Part shown: positions 9,347 through 18,724 of the stretch, piece by piece
How the letters are laid out: each line of letters opens with the position of its first letter
How positions within the stretch are numbered: position 1 is the first letter of the stretch
Assembly (NCBI GenBank): GCA_035547515.1
Contig: DASZUS010000027.1
Span: 186,001 to 250,000 of the forward strand
DNA: 64,000 nucleotides
Source: DASZTV01 sp035547515
GTDB lineage: Bacteria; Actinomycetota; Actinomycetes; JAFAQI01
Direction: 5' to 3'
Notes under the pieces: model-generated
What the model was told of the DNA's origin: nothing
The model's database searches: none
The model's input: the letters and a program-made list of their open reading frames with translations, nothing else
Translations under genes and position numbers: made by a program

Positions 9347-10301
9347 CTGGCGGCAGCGTTCCCGGGCAGTCGCGGCAGCGGACGAACTGACCCGTCCAGC
9401 CTTGCTGGCGCAGGATCACCGCCTGCTCGATGGCCACCTCGCAGGGCCGGTCGAACACGTCGGCCCAACCGTAGCGAAGGTGGCGCAGACCGTCACGCTC
9501 GCTGCGGTTGTCACGCCGCATGTCGCGCCACCGCTCCTGGGCCCGGTCATGTCCGAGCCGCCCGTCCAGCTCGATGTGGACCTTCCACTCCTCGATCAGC
9601 ACATCGAGGAACTCCACGCCGGCGCCGGAGCGCCGGTACTGCCTGGTGCCCTGCGGGAGACCGTGGGCACGTCGTAGCCGGGCGTCCCGCACCTCGAGCG
9701 GCGACTGGGCGCCGGCGGCCAGGTCGGGCAACGCCTCGAGGACGGCTCGCCGCCACTTGGTGGTCGGTGCAGCCACCAGTGCCTCCCGGAGCCGGTCGAC
9801 CGACGTACGGCCGGTGCGCAACGCGTCACTCACCAGGCCGAGCGCTGCATCCGCAGACCGACGACCGCCGAGCAGGTCGAGAACGGTCCGTTCGAGCGTC
9901 GTGATCGCCGGCCTGGTCCACTCCACATCGGCCGGCCGGAAGGTGCGCGACCGGTGTACGACGAGACCGGAGCGCGAGGCCACGTCGTGGGCGTACGGCA
10001 CCAGAACGTGCACCGCCACGGGACGGGCGCACAACCCGTGAGCCGCGCCCGCCGACTCATGGCTGAGGGCAGACTCCGGACCCGCGTACAGCAGTGCGGC
10101 ATACGACAGCGCGTTGGCATCGAGCCGCCCGCTGAACGTCGCGAACACGCGCGGATAGACCCGCTGCCAGCGTCCGGACCGAACCAGCCAGCGGATCTTG
10201 TCGTCAGTGATGCCCAGGTTGAGGCAGTCGTGCAGGTCGACGATGCCGGCGGTCTCCGCACCGAGGCTGAGCAAGCCGTCGTCGCGCAGCGGGTTGAGCA
10301 C
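9339..10301 (-). CDS. AbiEi-like wHTH / DUF559 nuclease-like protein, copy 1
   Basis: Function unknown. Residues about 20-60 resemble the AbiEi antitoxin N-terminal winged helix (IRWLVRSGRWQRVYPRVF). Residues about 200-300 form a DUF559 domain of the Vsr/PD-(D/E)XK type: VEFLDVLIEE, then HIELDGRLGH (242-251), RWRDMRRDN and the closing helix. A Cys-containing tail (RCRDCPG) follows. The 320-aa protein is a close paralogue of the gene at 42690-43586. The start is GTG with no visible ribosome-binding site. The last codons (TTG TGA) lie inside the flanking palindrome. It separates pgl from secG, which are often close in actinobacteria. The nuclease activity is inferred from the fold, not shown. 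Confidence 0.75.
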   Translation of the reverse strand: MLNPLRDDGLLSLGAETAGIVDLHDCLNLGITDDKIRWLVRSGRWQRVYPRVFATFSGRLDANALSYAALLYAGPESALSHESAGAAHGLCARPVAVHVLVPYAHDVASRSGLVVHRSRTFRPADVEWTRPAITTLERTVLDLLGGRRSADAALGLVSDALRTGRTSVDRLREALVAAPTTKWRRAVLEALPDLAAGAQSPLEVRDARLRRAHGLPQGTRQYRRSGAGVEFLDVLIEEWKVHIELDGRLGHDRAQERWRDMRRDNRSERDGLRHLRYGWADVFDRPCEVAIEQAVILRQQGWTGQFVRCRDCPGTLPPGL

Positions 10302-10361
10302 GCGGCGAAGCGTGTCAGCGCGAGCACCCTCAGCGGCACCCCGGCTCGCTGGGTGTGGATA

Positions 10362-10411
10362 CAGGTTGTGAGCCGTCAGCCGCGCCCGCGCGCGGATGGC
10401 GCCTCACAACC
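10362..10411. repeat. 50-bp palindromic element, family 1, right copy
   Basis: Arms GGTTGTGAG (10364-10372) and CTCACAACC (10403-10411) are identical to those at 9297-9346, as is the leading CAGG; the core diverges. It lies 61 bp upstream of the DUF559 start and touches the secG stop codon (10411-10413), so it may terminate secG. Together with the left copy it brackets the DUF559 gene as direct repeats. Confidence 0.8.
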
Positions 10412-10638
10412 TATTTGAGGAGCAGCCCGATGCCGATGATGCTGGCGAACCAGAGCACGCCGCAGATGATGGTCAGCCGGTCGAGGTTCTTCTCCACCAC
10501 CGAGGAGCCCGACAGCGAGGACGAGACGCCGCCGCCGAACATGTCCGACAGGCCGCCGCCCTTGCCGCGGTGCAGCAGCACGAGCAGGACGAGAAGCAGG
10601 CTGACGATGATCAGCAGGACGGACAACGCGGTGACCAC
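10411..10638 (-). CDS. secG: Preprotein translocase subunit SecG
   Basis: Small membrane subunit of the SecYEG channel that assists SecA-driven export. The 75-aa product has two hydrophobic segments (about residues 3-23 and 52-72) flanking the conserved LHRGKGGGLSDMFGGG loop. GTG is chosen as start because GAGGAG lies 7 nt upstream. SecG normally follows tpiA in actinobacteria; here a five-gene peptide transporter lies between them. Confidence 0.95.
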   Translation of the reverse strand: MVTALSVLLIIVSLLLVLLVLLHRGKGGGLSDMFGGGVSSSLSGSSVVEKNLDRLTIICGVLWFASIIGIGLLLK

Positions 10639-10697
10639 GTCAAGGCTCCTCGGGGTACGACGGTCGCCGGCCAGTGTACGTGGACCGGCCCGGCGAA

Positions 10698-11740
<1,043 letters not shown>

Positions 11741-11744
<4 letters not shown>

Positions 11745-12865
11745 GCGCCGTCCCGCGGCTCGTTGCCGAGTACGTCGCTCAAGGCAGCGCGATCGAGGGT
11801 CTCGGCCTCGAAGAGGTCGTGCGCCTGGACATCGCCGAGCTCCCGGGCGAAGTGGCACGCCGCACGATGCGCTGCCGAGGTCGTGATCACGAGCCCCGGC
11901 TCCTGCGCGTCGCAGATCTCCTCCGCACGCGGGCAGCGTGGAGTGAACGGGCAGCCGGGCGGCAGGTTGATCAGCGACGGCGGCGAGCCGCTGATCGGGG
12001 TGAGGCGCTGCGGTTCGGCGGTGTCCATGCGCGGCAGGCTGCCCAGCAGGCCGATCGTGTACGGCATCCGGGGATCGCCGTAGATGTCGTCGACCGGGCC
12101 GATCTCGACCGGCTTCCCGGCGTACATCACGAGCACGCGGTCCGCTTGGCCCGCGACCACGCCGAGATCGTGGGTGATCAGGATCATCGCCGCACCGGTC
12201 TCGTTCTGCGCCTTCTCCAGCGCCTGAAGAACCTGAGCCTGCACCGTGACGTCCAGCGCCGTCGTCGGCTCGTCGGCGATGATCACATCCGGGTCATTGG
12301 CCATCGCCATTGCGATGACAACGCGCTGTCGCATGCCGCCGGAGAACTCGTGGGGATACTGGCGCGCCCGCTCGCGCGACTGCGGGATCGCCACCAGATC
12401 GAGCAGCTCGACCGCTCGATCCCACGCCTGGCTCCTGGTGACGTCCTGATGGGCGCGGACCGCCTCCGCGAGCTGCTTGCCGATCGGGTGCACCGGGTTC
12501 AGCGAGGTCATCGGGTCCTGGAAGATCATCGCGACCTCCTTGCCGCGGATCTTCGACAGCTCGGCATCGGAGCGCCCGGTCAGCTCCTGCCCGTGAAGCC
12601 GCACCGAGCCGGCGACCCGGGCGGACTTCGGAAGCAGGCCCATGATCGCGAGCGAGGTCACCGACTTTCCGGAGCCGGACTCCCCCACGATGCCGAGCAC
12701 CTCGCCCTTGCCGAGGTCGAAGCTGACACCACGGACGGCCTGGACCACGCCGTCGTCGGTCGGGAAGGAGACCGTGAGGTCGTCCACCACCAGCACGCGG
12801 TCGCCATCGCTAGCGGTAGGGGCGGCGACCTCCATCGGCGCGACGTCCCCATCACGTTCGGTCAT
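11741..12865 (-). CDS. Oligopeptide ABC transporter ATP-binding protein (DppD/OppD type)
   Basis: Second ATPase of the peptide importer. The 374-aa protein has Walker A GESGSGKSV, the FSGGMRQR signature and Walker B VIIADEPTTALD, then the peptide-transporter C-terminal region with the CPFTPRCPRAEEIC cysteine cluster. ATG overlaps the stop of the upstream permease by 4 nt. An open frame continues upstream antisense to nothing recognisable, so the ATG next to the permease stop is preferred. Confidence 0.9.
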
Positions 12866-13815
12866 GCCCGCACCCGCGTCTGGGTCGGGTCGAACGCGTC
12901 GCGCAGGCCGTCGCCGATGAAGTTGATCGACAGCACGATCAGGATGATGAACAGGCCAGGGAAGTAGAACAGCCAGGGCCGGGTGTCGACGGCCGTCTGG
13001 GCGTTGGTGACGAGCAGGCCGAGCGAGGTGTCCGGGAACTGCACGCCGAACCCGATGAACGACAGCGCCGTCTCGGTGAGGATTGCGGTGGCGACGAGCA
13101 CCGTGACGGTCACGATGATCGGCCCGGCCGCGTTGGGGATCAGGTGCCGGAAGATGATCCTGCGGTCGCTGGCGCCGAGAGCCCGCGCGGCCTCGACGAA
13201 CTCCTTCTCGCGCAGCGAAAGCACCACGCCGCGCATGATGCGTGACACGTAGGGCCACGTGAGTGCCGCGATGATGATCGCGATGAACAGCCAGCCCTGG
13301 GCCTTCGCGCCGTACTTGTCGCCGAGCACCGCGGCGATCGCGATGATCGGGAAGGTAAGGAACAGGTCAACGACACGCATCATCACCGTGTCGAGCGCAC
13401 CCCGGTAGAAGCCGGCGATCGCCCCATAGATACTGCCGATCGCGGTCGACACGATCGCCACGAACAGCGCGATCTCGAGCGAGCGCTGGGTGCCGCGCAG
13501 CACCGCGGCGAACGTGTCGACGCCGTTGGAGTCCGTGCCGAACGGGTGCTTCCAGGACGGCGACTGCGAGAGGTCGTTGGTGAACTCCTGGTAGTTGTAG
13601 CGCCAGAAATGGCCGCCGACGAACGCGAGAATGAACAGCAGGATCAGCACGACTGCGCTCGCGACGGCGAGCTTGTGATGCATGAACCGGCGGACGATCT
13701 GTCGCGCCTGGCTGCGCTCCTCGACCGTGAACTCCCGCTCGATCGGCGCCCGGTCCTGGGTGGGCGCCTCCTCGAGCGAGGGCTTCATGCCGCGCGTCGG
13801 AAACGGATCAGTCAT
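12862..13815 (-). CDS. Oligopeptide ABC transporter permease (DppC/OppC type)
   Basis: Inner-membrane channel subunit of the peptide importer. The 317-aa protein has a cytoplasmic N-terminus, a first transmembrane helix (about 48-70), the OppC extracellular segment with HPFGTDSNGVDTF, five further helices, and the EAA loop EAARALGASDRRIIFRHLIP that contacts the ATPases. Its start lies inside the dppB-like gene (8-nt overlap), so the two permeases are translationally coupled. Confidence 0.92.
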   Translation of the reverse strand: MTDPFPTRGMKPSLEEAPTQDRAPIEREFTVEERSQARQIVRRFMHHKLAVASAVVLILLFILAFVGGHFWRYNYQEFTNDLSQSPSWKHPFGTDSNGVDTFAAVLRGTQRSLEIALFVAIVSTAIGSIYGAIAGFYRGALDTVMMRVVDLFLTFPIIAIAAVLGDKYGAKAQGWLFIAIIIAALTWPYVSRIMRGVVLSLREKEFVEAARALGASDRRIIFRHLIPNAAGPIIVTVTVLVATAILTETALSFIGFGVQFPDTSLGLLVTNAQTAVDTRPWLFYFPGLFIILIVLSINFIGDGLRDAFDPTQTRVRA

Positions 13816-14779
13816 AGCGGATCCTCGGGTCGAGCCAGGCGTAGAGCAGGTCGGCGAGCAGGTTGAACAGGATCACGATGAAACCCGCCACCAACAGCCA
13901 TGCCAGCACGGCGAACTGGTCCTGCTTCTGGATCGAGGTGAGAAGGAAGTCCCCCATGCCATGCCATTGGTAGACGGTCTCGGTGACCACCGCACTGCCG
14001 AAGATGGCAGCGATGTCGAGTGCCATGACGGTGATCATCGGGATCAGCGCGGTGCGCAATGCGTGGCGGACCATCACGGTCCGGTTCCGAAGCCCCTTCG
14101 CCCGGGCCAGCCGGATGTAGTCGCTGTTGAGCACCTCCAGCATCGAGCCGCGGTTGAACCGGCTCCAGGAGGCAAACGAGATCAGCGCAAGGGTGATCGT
14201 CGGCAGGATGAGATGGCTGAGGATGTCGCTGAAGCTTCCTGCCCCCGACCCGAAGCCTTGTTCGCCGATCGTGTCGAAGACCTGGTGGCCGAAGCTCGTG
14301 TTGAGGTGGATGCCGGCTTCCTTGAGCAGGATCGCCAGCCAGAACGCCGGCAGCGACAGGAACAGGAAGCCGGCGAAGCTCAGCGTGTAGTCGGTGATCG
14401 AGTACTGCTTGACCGCACTGATGACGCCCACGATGACAGCGAGCACGGCCGCGATGACCATGGCCGCGATGACCAGGCGAGAGGTGACCCACAGGCGCGA
14501 GAAGATCTCGTGGCCGATGTTGAAGCCCTGGTCTGACGGGCCCCAGCGACCGTGCACCACGATGCCGGTGATCCAGTGCCAGTAGCGAGGCAGCAGCGCC
14601 TGGTCGAGCCAGTACTTGTGACGCTCGAAGGCGACCACGCGCGGCGGCGGTGGCTGCCCGTGGCCGAACAGGAACGACGTCGGGTTCATGAACGACGCGC
14701 AGATCAGGAAGATGACGAAAGTCGAGACGATCAGCGTCGGGATCGCGAGCAGCAGTCGCTTCACCGCGTACGCGAACAT
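13808..14779 (-). CDS. Oligopeptide ABC transporter permease (DppB/OppB type)
   Basis: Partner permease of the importer. The 323-aa protein has the typical N-terminal helix (residues 7-29), a periplasmic-side stretch, and four to five more helices. The EAA-type loop reads YIRLARAKGLRNRTVMVRHALR near residue 225. ATG is preceded by GGGGTGAG. A strong 16-bp hairpin lies between this start and the upstream binding-protein gene. Confidence 0.92.
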   Translation of the reverse strand: MFAYAVKRLLLAIPTLIVSTFVIFLICASFMNPTSFLFGHGQPPPPRVVAFERHKYWLDQALLPRYWHWITGIVVHGRWGPSDQGFNIGHEIFSRLWVTSRLVIAAMVIAAVLAVIVGVISAVKQYSITDYTLSFAGFLFLSLPAFWLAILLKEAGIHLNTSFGHQVFDTIGEQGFGSGAGSFSDILSHLILPTITLALISFASWSRFNRGSMLEVLNSDYIRLARAKGLRNRTVMVRHALRTALIPMITVMALDIAAIFGSAVVTETVYQWHGMGDFLLTSIQKQDQFAVLAWLLVAGFIVILFNLLADLLYAWLDPRIRYD

Positions 14780-14809
14780 CCACTCACCCCCTGACCGCTC
14801 GTCATGCGC

Positions 14810-14850
14810 GATGGTGGCCGGCGCGCTGATCGCACGCGCCGGCCACCATC
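14810..14850 (-). terminator. 16-bp intercistronic hairpin after the binding-protein gene
   Basis: A perfect 16-bp stem (14810-14825 pairing with 14835-14850) with a 9-nt loop sits in the 94-bp gap between the substrate-binding protein gene and the permease gene. No U-run follows. In ABC operons such hairpins usually act as partial terminators or 3'-end protectors, giving more binding protein than permease; that role is inferred here. Confidence 0.7.
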
Positions 14851-14873
14851 GTCACCTTCTTCAGGGCTGGTGA

Positions 14874-16637
14874 CTAGCTACTCTGCCCGAGGCCCCACTG
14901 GTAGGCGTTGTACGTCGGGCCCTGGTTCGTCGCGTTGTCGCGGATGTTCACCCACTTGTCGTAGTACGCGAGGAACGTCGGCTTCTGGTACAGCGGGAGC
15001 GTGTACGCGTCCTTCGACAGCTGGAGGTCGACCTTGTTGACGTCGGCCACCTGGACGTTGCGGTCCGAGCTCGCAACCGCCTGCTTCATCAGCTTGTCCA
15101 CCATCGGGTTGCTGTAGCCACCGAAGTTGTTGCCGCCGCCAGTGTTGTAGTTCGAGGCGCTACCGGAGGCGAAGAACGGCGTCCCGACCCACGCGAACAC
15201 GATGATGTCGTAGTCGTGCTGCGGGTCCGCGTGCGTCAGCGAAGCCCCGAGGTCGTCGGTGCTCGAGACGTTGACCGTGACACCGAGCTGCTTCGCGTAC
15301 TGCGCGAACAGGTCGCACTCGGTCTGGCGGATGGTGTTGCCGACCGTGTACTTCATCGTGAACGCCGGCACGGTCTGGCCATTCGGGGCGACGAGCTTCG
15401 TGCCGACGCCCTTGTAGCCCGCCTTGGTGAGAATCTCCTTCGCCGCGGCGATGTCACCCGAGCCGAGCCCGGTCGACGTGACGTCGTCCTGGTAGCCCGC
15501 CTGGTCCGGCATGAGGAACCGGTTGTTGAGGACCTTGACGTTCGGGTCGAACTGGCCGACGGTCCGGGCGATGATCGCCTGGCGGTCGACGGCCGTGAAC
15601 AGCGCCTGCCGCAGCGGCAAGGACTGCAGGAACTTGTTGTGCAGGTTGAAGTCGAAGTGCTCCCAGTCCAGACCGAGGTCGAGCTGGTACTTCACGCCCT
15701 GGCTGGCCAAAGCCTTGATCTGGTCGACCAGGTCGAGCTCCGGCTGCGGGTAGATCGCGTCCACCTCGTGGTTCTGCAGCGCCGTCGGCTCCGCACTGGC
15801 GTCGGTGATGATCCGGAAGATCAGCTTCGAGAGCTTGGGCGCCGCCCCGTAGTACTTCGGGTTGGGGACCAGCGTGACCGCCTGGTTCGACTTGAAGCTC
15901 TGGATCTCGAAGGGGCCACCCGACACGGTCGGGACGGTCTTGGAGAAGTAGTTATTGAAGCTGTCGGCGAGGCTCCCGTGCTGCGCCGCCAGGTGCTCCG
16001 GCATCAGGCCGTAGCCGGCGCCGAACAGCGACTTCCAGTCGCCGAACGGGGTCTTGAACACGACGGTGACCGTCTTGCCGCCGTCGGAGCCGCTCACCGA
16101 CTTGATCTGGTCGTAGCCGGCGTTGCCCGCGATCTCACAGGTCGGGCAGTGGCCGTGCGGGTTGTTGGGGCCGGTGTCCTGGGTCTCCCATGCGTACTGG
16201 AAGTCCTTGTAGGTGATCGGGACGCCGTCGCTCCAAACCGCCTTCGGGTTGATCTTGTAGACCACGGTCTGGGGGTTGGTGCTGGTCTCGGTGGCGCTGG
16301 TCACCAGGTCGGTGTTGAGCTGGACGTTCGTGGTGTCCGGAAGATCGTTGTAGACGCCGGGGTAGATCATGTTCAGGATCTCGGCAGTGTTGAAGTTGTT
16401 GCCTTCAGCGCTGTCGAGGTTCCAGTTCGCCGGGTTCGCCTCGATGACGTAGGTGAACGTGCCGCCGCTCTGCGCGGTGCCGCTGTTGTAGCTGTCGGCT
16501 GACGCCGTGATCGGCGTGCTGCTTCCACCGTTGCCGCCACCGCTTCCGCCGCTGCTGCTGCCGCCGCAGGCTGCGATGACGACGCTGGAGATGGCTGCCA
16601 CCGCGGCATAGCCGGCGGTGCGTCGGTTCCGGAGCAT
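14874..16637 (-). CDS. Peptide ABC transporter substrate-binding lipoprotein
   Basis: Extracellular receptor of the importer (SBP family 5, OppA/DppA-like). The 587-aa precursor has a lipoprotein signal (MLRNRRTAGYAAVAAISSV then VIAAC; Cys at about residue 23), followed by a Gly/Ser-rich linker and the family body (YKINPKAVWSDGVPITYKDF, then DWEHFDFNLHNKFLQ). ATG is chosen for the excellent AGAGGAGG 5 nt upstream. It is the first gene of the transporter operon, with a candidate promoter at 16704-16732. Confidence 0.93.
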   Translation of the reverse strand: MLRNRRTAGYAAVAAISSVVIAACGGSSSGGSGGGNGGSSTPITASADSYNSGTAQSGGTFTYVIEANPANWNLDSAEGNNFNTAEILNMIYPGVYNDLPDTTNVQLNTDLVTSATETSTNPQTVVYKINPKAVWSDGVPITYKDFQYAWETQDTGPNNPHGHCPTCEIAGNAGYDQIKSVSGSDGGKTVTVVFKTPFGDWKSLFGAGYGLMPEHLAAQHGSLADSFNNYFSKTVPTVSGGPFEIQSFKSNQAVTLVPNPKYYGAAPKLSKLIFRIITDASAEPTALQNHEVDAIYPQPELDLVDQIKALASQGVKYQLDLGLDWEHFDFNLHNKFLQSLPLRQALFTAVDRQAIIARTVGQFDPNVKVLNNRFLMPDQAGYQDDVTSTGLGSGDIAAAKEILTKAGYKGVGTKLVAPNGQTVPAFTMKYTVGNTIRQTECDLFAQYAKQLGVTVNVSSTDDLGASLTHADPQHDYDIIVFAWVGTPFFASGSASNYNTGGGNNFGGYSNPMVDKLMKQAVASSDRNVQVADVNKVDLQLSKDAYTLPLYQKPTFLAYYDKWVNIRDNATNQGPTYNAYQWGLGQSS

Positions 16638-16703
16638 GATCCTCCTCTGCGCCACCCGTGGGCGGCGTGCCACAGGCGACCCCAACGTCGCCAGTCAGGC
16701 GAG

Positions 16704-16732
16704 AGATTAGGTCTCTGCGCGTCGCGAACCAA
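16704..16732 (-). promoter_or_regulatory. Candidate promoter of the peptide-transporter operon
   Basis: On the minus strand, TTGGTT (16727-16732) and TAATCT (16704-16709) are spaced by 17 bp, upstream of the binding-protein start. The -10 lies inside a short inverted repeat (AGAGA TTAGG TCTCT), which could be an operator. It separates the transporter operon from tpiA transcription. Confidence 0.45.
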
Positions 16733-16760
16733 TCGGCGTGCGCAAGTCGTAACCGAATGG

Positions 16761-17558
16761 TTATCCGGTCTGCTGCACCCGCGATTCGCGCCCGGCCCGC
16801 ACGATCTGGACGAAATCTTCCGGCAACAGGCTCGCTCCGCCGACGAGCGCCCCGTCGATATCCGGCTCTGCCATCAGGTCGGCTGCGTTGTTGGCCTTGA
16901 CCGAGCCGCCGTACAGCACGCGCACCGCGCCGGCGAGCGTCCCGTTGTAGAGGTCGGCGAGCGTCGCCCGGAGCGCCGCACAGACCTCCTGCGCGTCGGC
17001 CGGTGTGGCGACTTCCCCGGTGCCGATCGCCCAGATCGGCTCGTAGGCGAGGACGACCTGCTTCGCCTGCGTCGCGGTCAGTCCGGCCAGGGCAGCGCGC
17101 AGCTGGGCAGTGCAGTGCTCCACCGCCTGTCCGGCCTGCCGCAGTTCGAGGCCTTCGCCCACGCACAGGATCGGGGTCAGCTTGTGCCGGAGCGCCGCGA
17201 CGACCTTGGCGTTCACGATGGCGTCGTCCTCGTGGTGGTACTCGCGCCGCTCCGAGTGGCCGACGGTGACGAACGAGCATCCGAGCTTCGCCAGCATCGC
17301 GCCGCTGATGTCGCCGGTGTAGGCGCCCTCGTCGTACGGCGACAGGTCCTGCGCGCCGTAACGGATCCGCAGTCGGTCGCCGTCGACCATGGTCTGCACG
17401 CTGCGGATGTCGGTGAACGGCGGGAGCACGACGACGTCCACCGCGTCGTAGTCCGCATCAGTGAGCGAGAACGCCAGCTTCTGGACCAGCGCGATCGCCT
17501 CGAGGTGGTTGAGGTTCATCTTCCAGTTGCCGGCCATGAGCGGCGTACGCGTAGCCAT
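16761..17558 (-). CDS. tpiA: Triosephosphate isomerase
   Basis: Interconverts dihydroxyacetone phosphate and glyceraldehyde 3-phosphate. The 265-aa TIM-barrel protein has catalytic Lys in AGNWKMN, His in VTVGHSERRE and Glu in AYEPIWAIGTG, plus the phosphate-binding GGSVKANNA loop. The ATG overlaps the pgk TGA by one base and is preceded by GGAGGG. Third gene of gap-pgk-tpiA. Confidence 0.97.
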   Translation of the reverse strand: MATRTPLMAGNWKMNLNHLEAIALVQKLAFSLTDADYDAVDVVVLPPFTDIRSVQTMVDGDRLRIRYGAQDLSPYDEGAYTGDISGAMLAKLGCSFVTVGHSERREYHHEDDAIVNAKVVAALRHKLTPILCVGEGLELRQAGQAVEHCTAQLRAALAGLTATQAKQVVLAYEPIWAIGTGEVATPADAQEVCAALRATLADLYNGTLAGAVRVLYGGSVKANNAADLMAEPDIDGALVGGASLLPEDFVQIVRAGRESRVQQTG

Positions 17559-18721
17559 CAACCCTCCGCAAGGACCGCGAGGCCTGGCAGCTGCTTGCCC
17601 TCGAGGTACTCGAGGCTCGCGCCGCCGCCCGTCGAGATGTGGCCGAACCGCGACTCATCGATGCCCAGAGCGCGGACCGCGGCAGCCGAGTCACCGCCGC
17701 CGACCACGGTCAGCGCGTCCTCGAGCTCGGCGATTGCCGTGGCGATGCCGCGGGTCCCCTCGGCGAACGGCGGAACCTCGAAGACGCCCATCGGGCCGTT
17801 CCAGAACACCGTGTGCGCGCCCGCCAGCCGCTCGGCGAAGCGCGCGACGCTGTCCGGGCCGATGTCGAGCCCCATCAGGTCCGACGGGATGCCCTCGACC
17901 GGTACGACGTCGGTCTGCGCGTCTGCCGAGATCTCAGCGGCGACTACCACGTCGACCGGCAAGGCGATCTTGCCGCTGTCGAGGAGGCGCTGGCAGGTCT
18001 CGACCTGGTCGAGCTCCAGCAGCGAGCGGCCGACCTGATGACCTTGCGCGGCAAGGAACGTGAAGCACATCCCGCCGCCCACCAGGAGCCGATCGACGGT
18101 GGGCAGGAGGTGCTCGATGACCGCCAGCTTGTCGGAGACCTTCGACCCGCCGAGCACCACGACGTACGGGCGTCTCGGCCGTTCGGTGAGCTGCTGCAGC
18201 ACCTCGAGCTCGGCGGCCACGAGGTCTCCCGCCGCGTGCGGCAGCAGCCTCGCGACGTCATACACGCTCGCGTGGCGGCGGTGCACCGCGCCGAAGGCGT
18301 CATCGACGTAGCAATCGAGGCCGTCCGCGAGCCGCGCCGCGAACGTCGCGCGCTCCGCCTCGTCCTTCGAGGTCTCACCCGGATCGAAGCGGACGTTCTC
18401 CAGCAGGACCACCTCGCCGCTTGCCGCGTTCGGGTCGTGCGAGTCGGCGAACGTCACCTCACGACCCAGCAGCTCGCCAAGGCGGCGGGCAACCGGCGCC
18501 AGGCTGTACGCCGGGTCGGGCTCGCCCTTGGGCCGGCCGAGGTGAGCGGTCACGACGATCTGCGCCCCGGCCTCGAGGAGTCGCCGCAGGGTGGGCACGC
18601 TCGCCCGGATCCGCCCGTCGTCGGTGATCGCACCGCCGTCGAGCGGGACGTTCAGGTCGGCGCGGACCAGGACTCGCTTGCCTGCCAGGTCCCCGAGCGC
18701 ATCGATGCCGGGAAGCGACAC
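17558..18721 (-). CDS. pgk: Phosphoglycerate kinase
   Basis: Makes ATP from 1,3-bisphosphoglycerate in glycolysis. The 387-aa protein has the N-terminal RVLVRADLNVPL motif, the LGRPKG substrate loop, VVLGGSKVSDKL, and the C-terminal nucleotide-binding GGGDSAAAV (near residue 345). GTG start, 3 nt after the gap stop; the ribosome-binding site is poor, so coupling to gap is likely. Confidence 0.97.
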   Translation of the reverse strand: MSLPGIDALGDLAGKRVLVRADLNVPLDGGAITDDGRIRASVPTLRRLLEAGAQIVVTAHLGRPKGEPDPAYSLAPVARRLGELLGREVTFADSHDPNAASGEVVLLENVRFDPGETSKDEAERATFAARLADGLDCYVDDAFGAVHRRHASVYDVARLLPHAAGDLVAAELEVLQQLTERPRRPYVVVLGGSKVSDKLAVIEHLLPTVDRLLVGGGMCFTFLAAQGHQVGRSLLELDQVETCQRLLDSGKIALPVDVVVAAEISADAQTDVVPVEGIPSDLMGLDIGPDSVARFAERLAGAHTVFWNGPMGVFEVPPFAEGTRGIATAIAELEDALTVVGGGDSAAAVRALGIDESRFGHISTGGGASLEYLEGKQLPGLAVLAEG

Positions 18722-18724
18722 CGC

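Noticed and set aside
16749..16764. Terminator of tpiA (AACC GAAT GGTT)
   Set aside because: The stem is only 4 bp, is not GC-rich and has no T-run; too weak to call.
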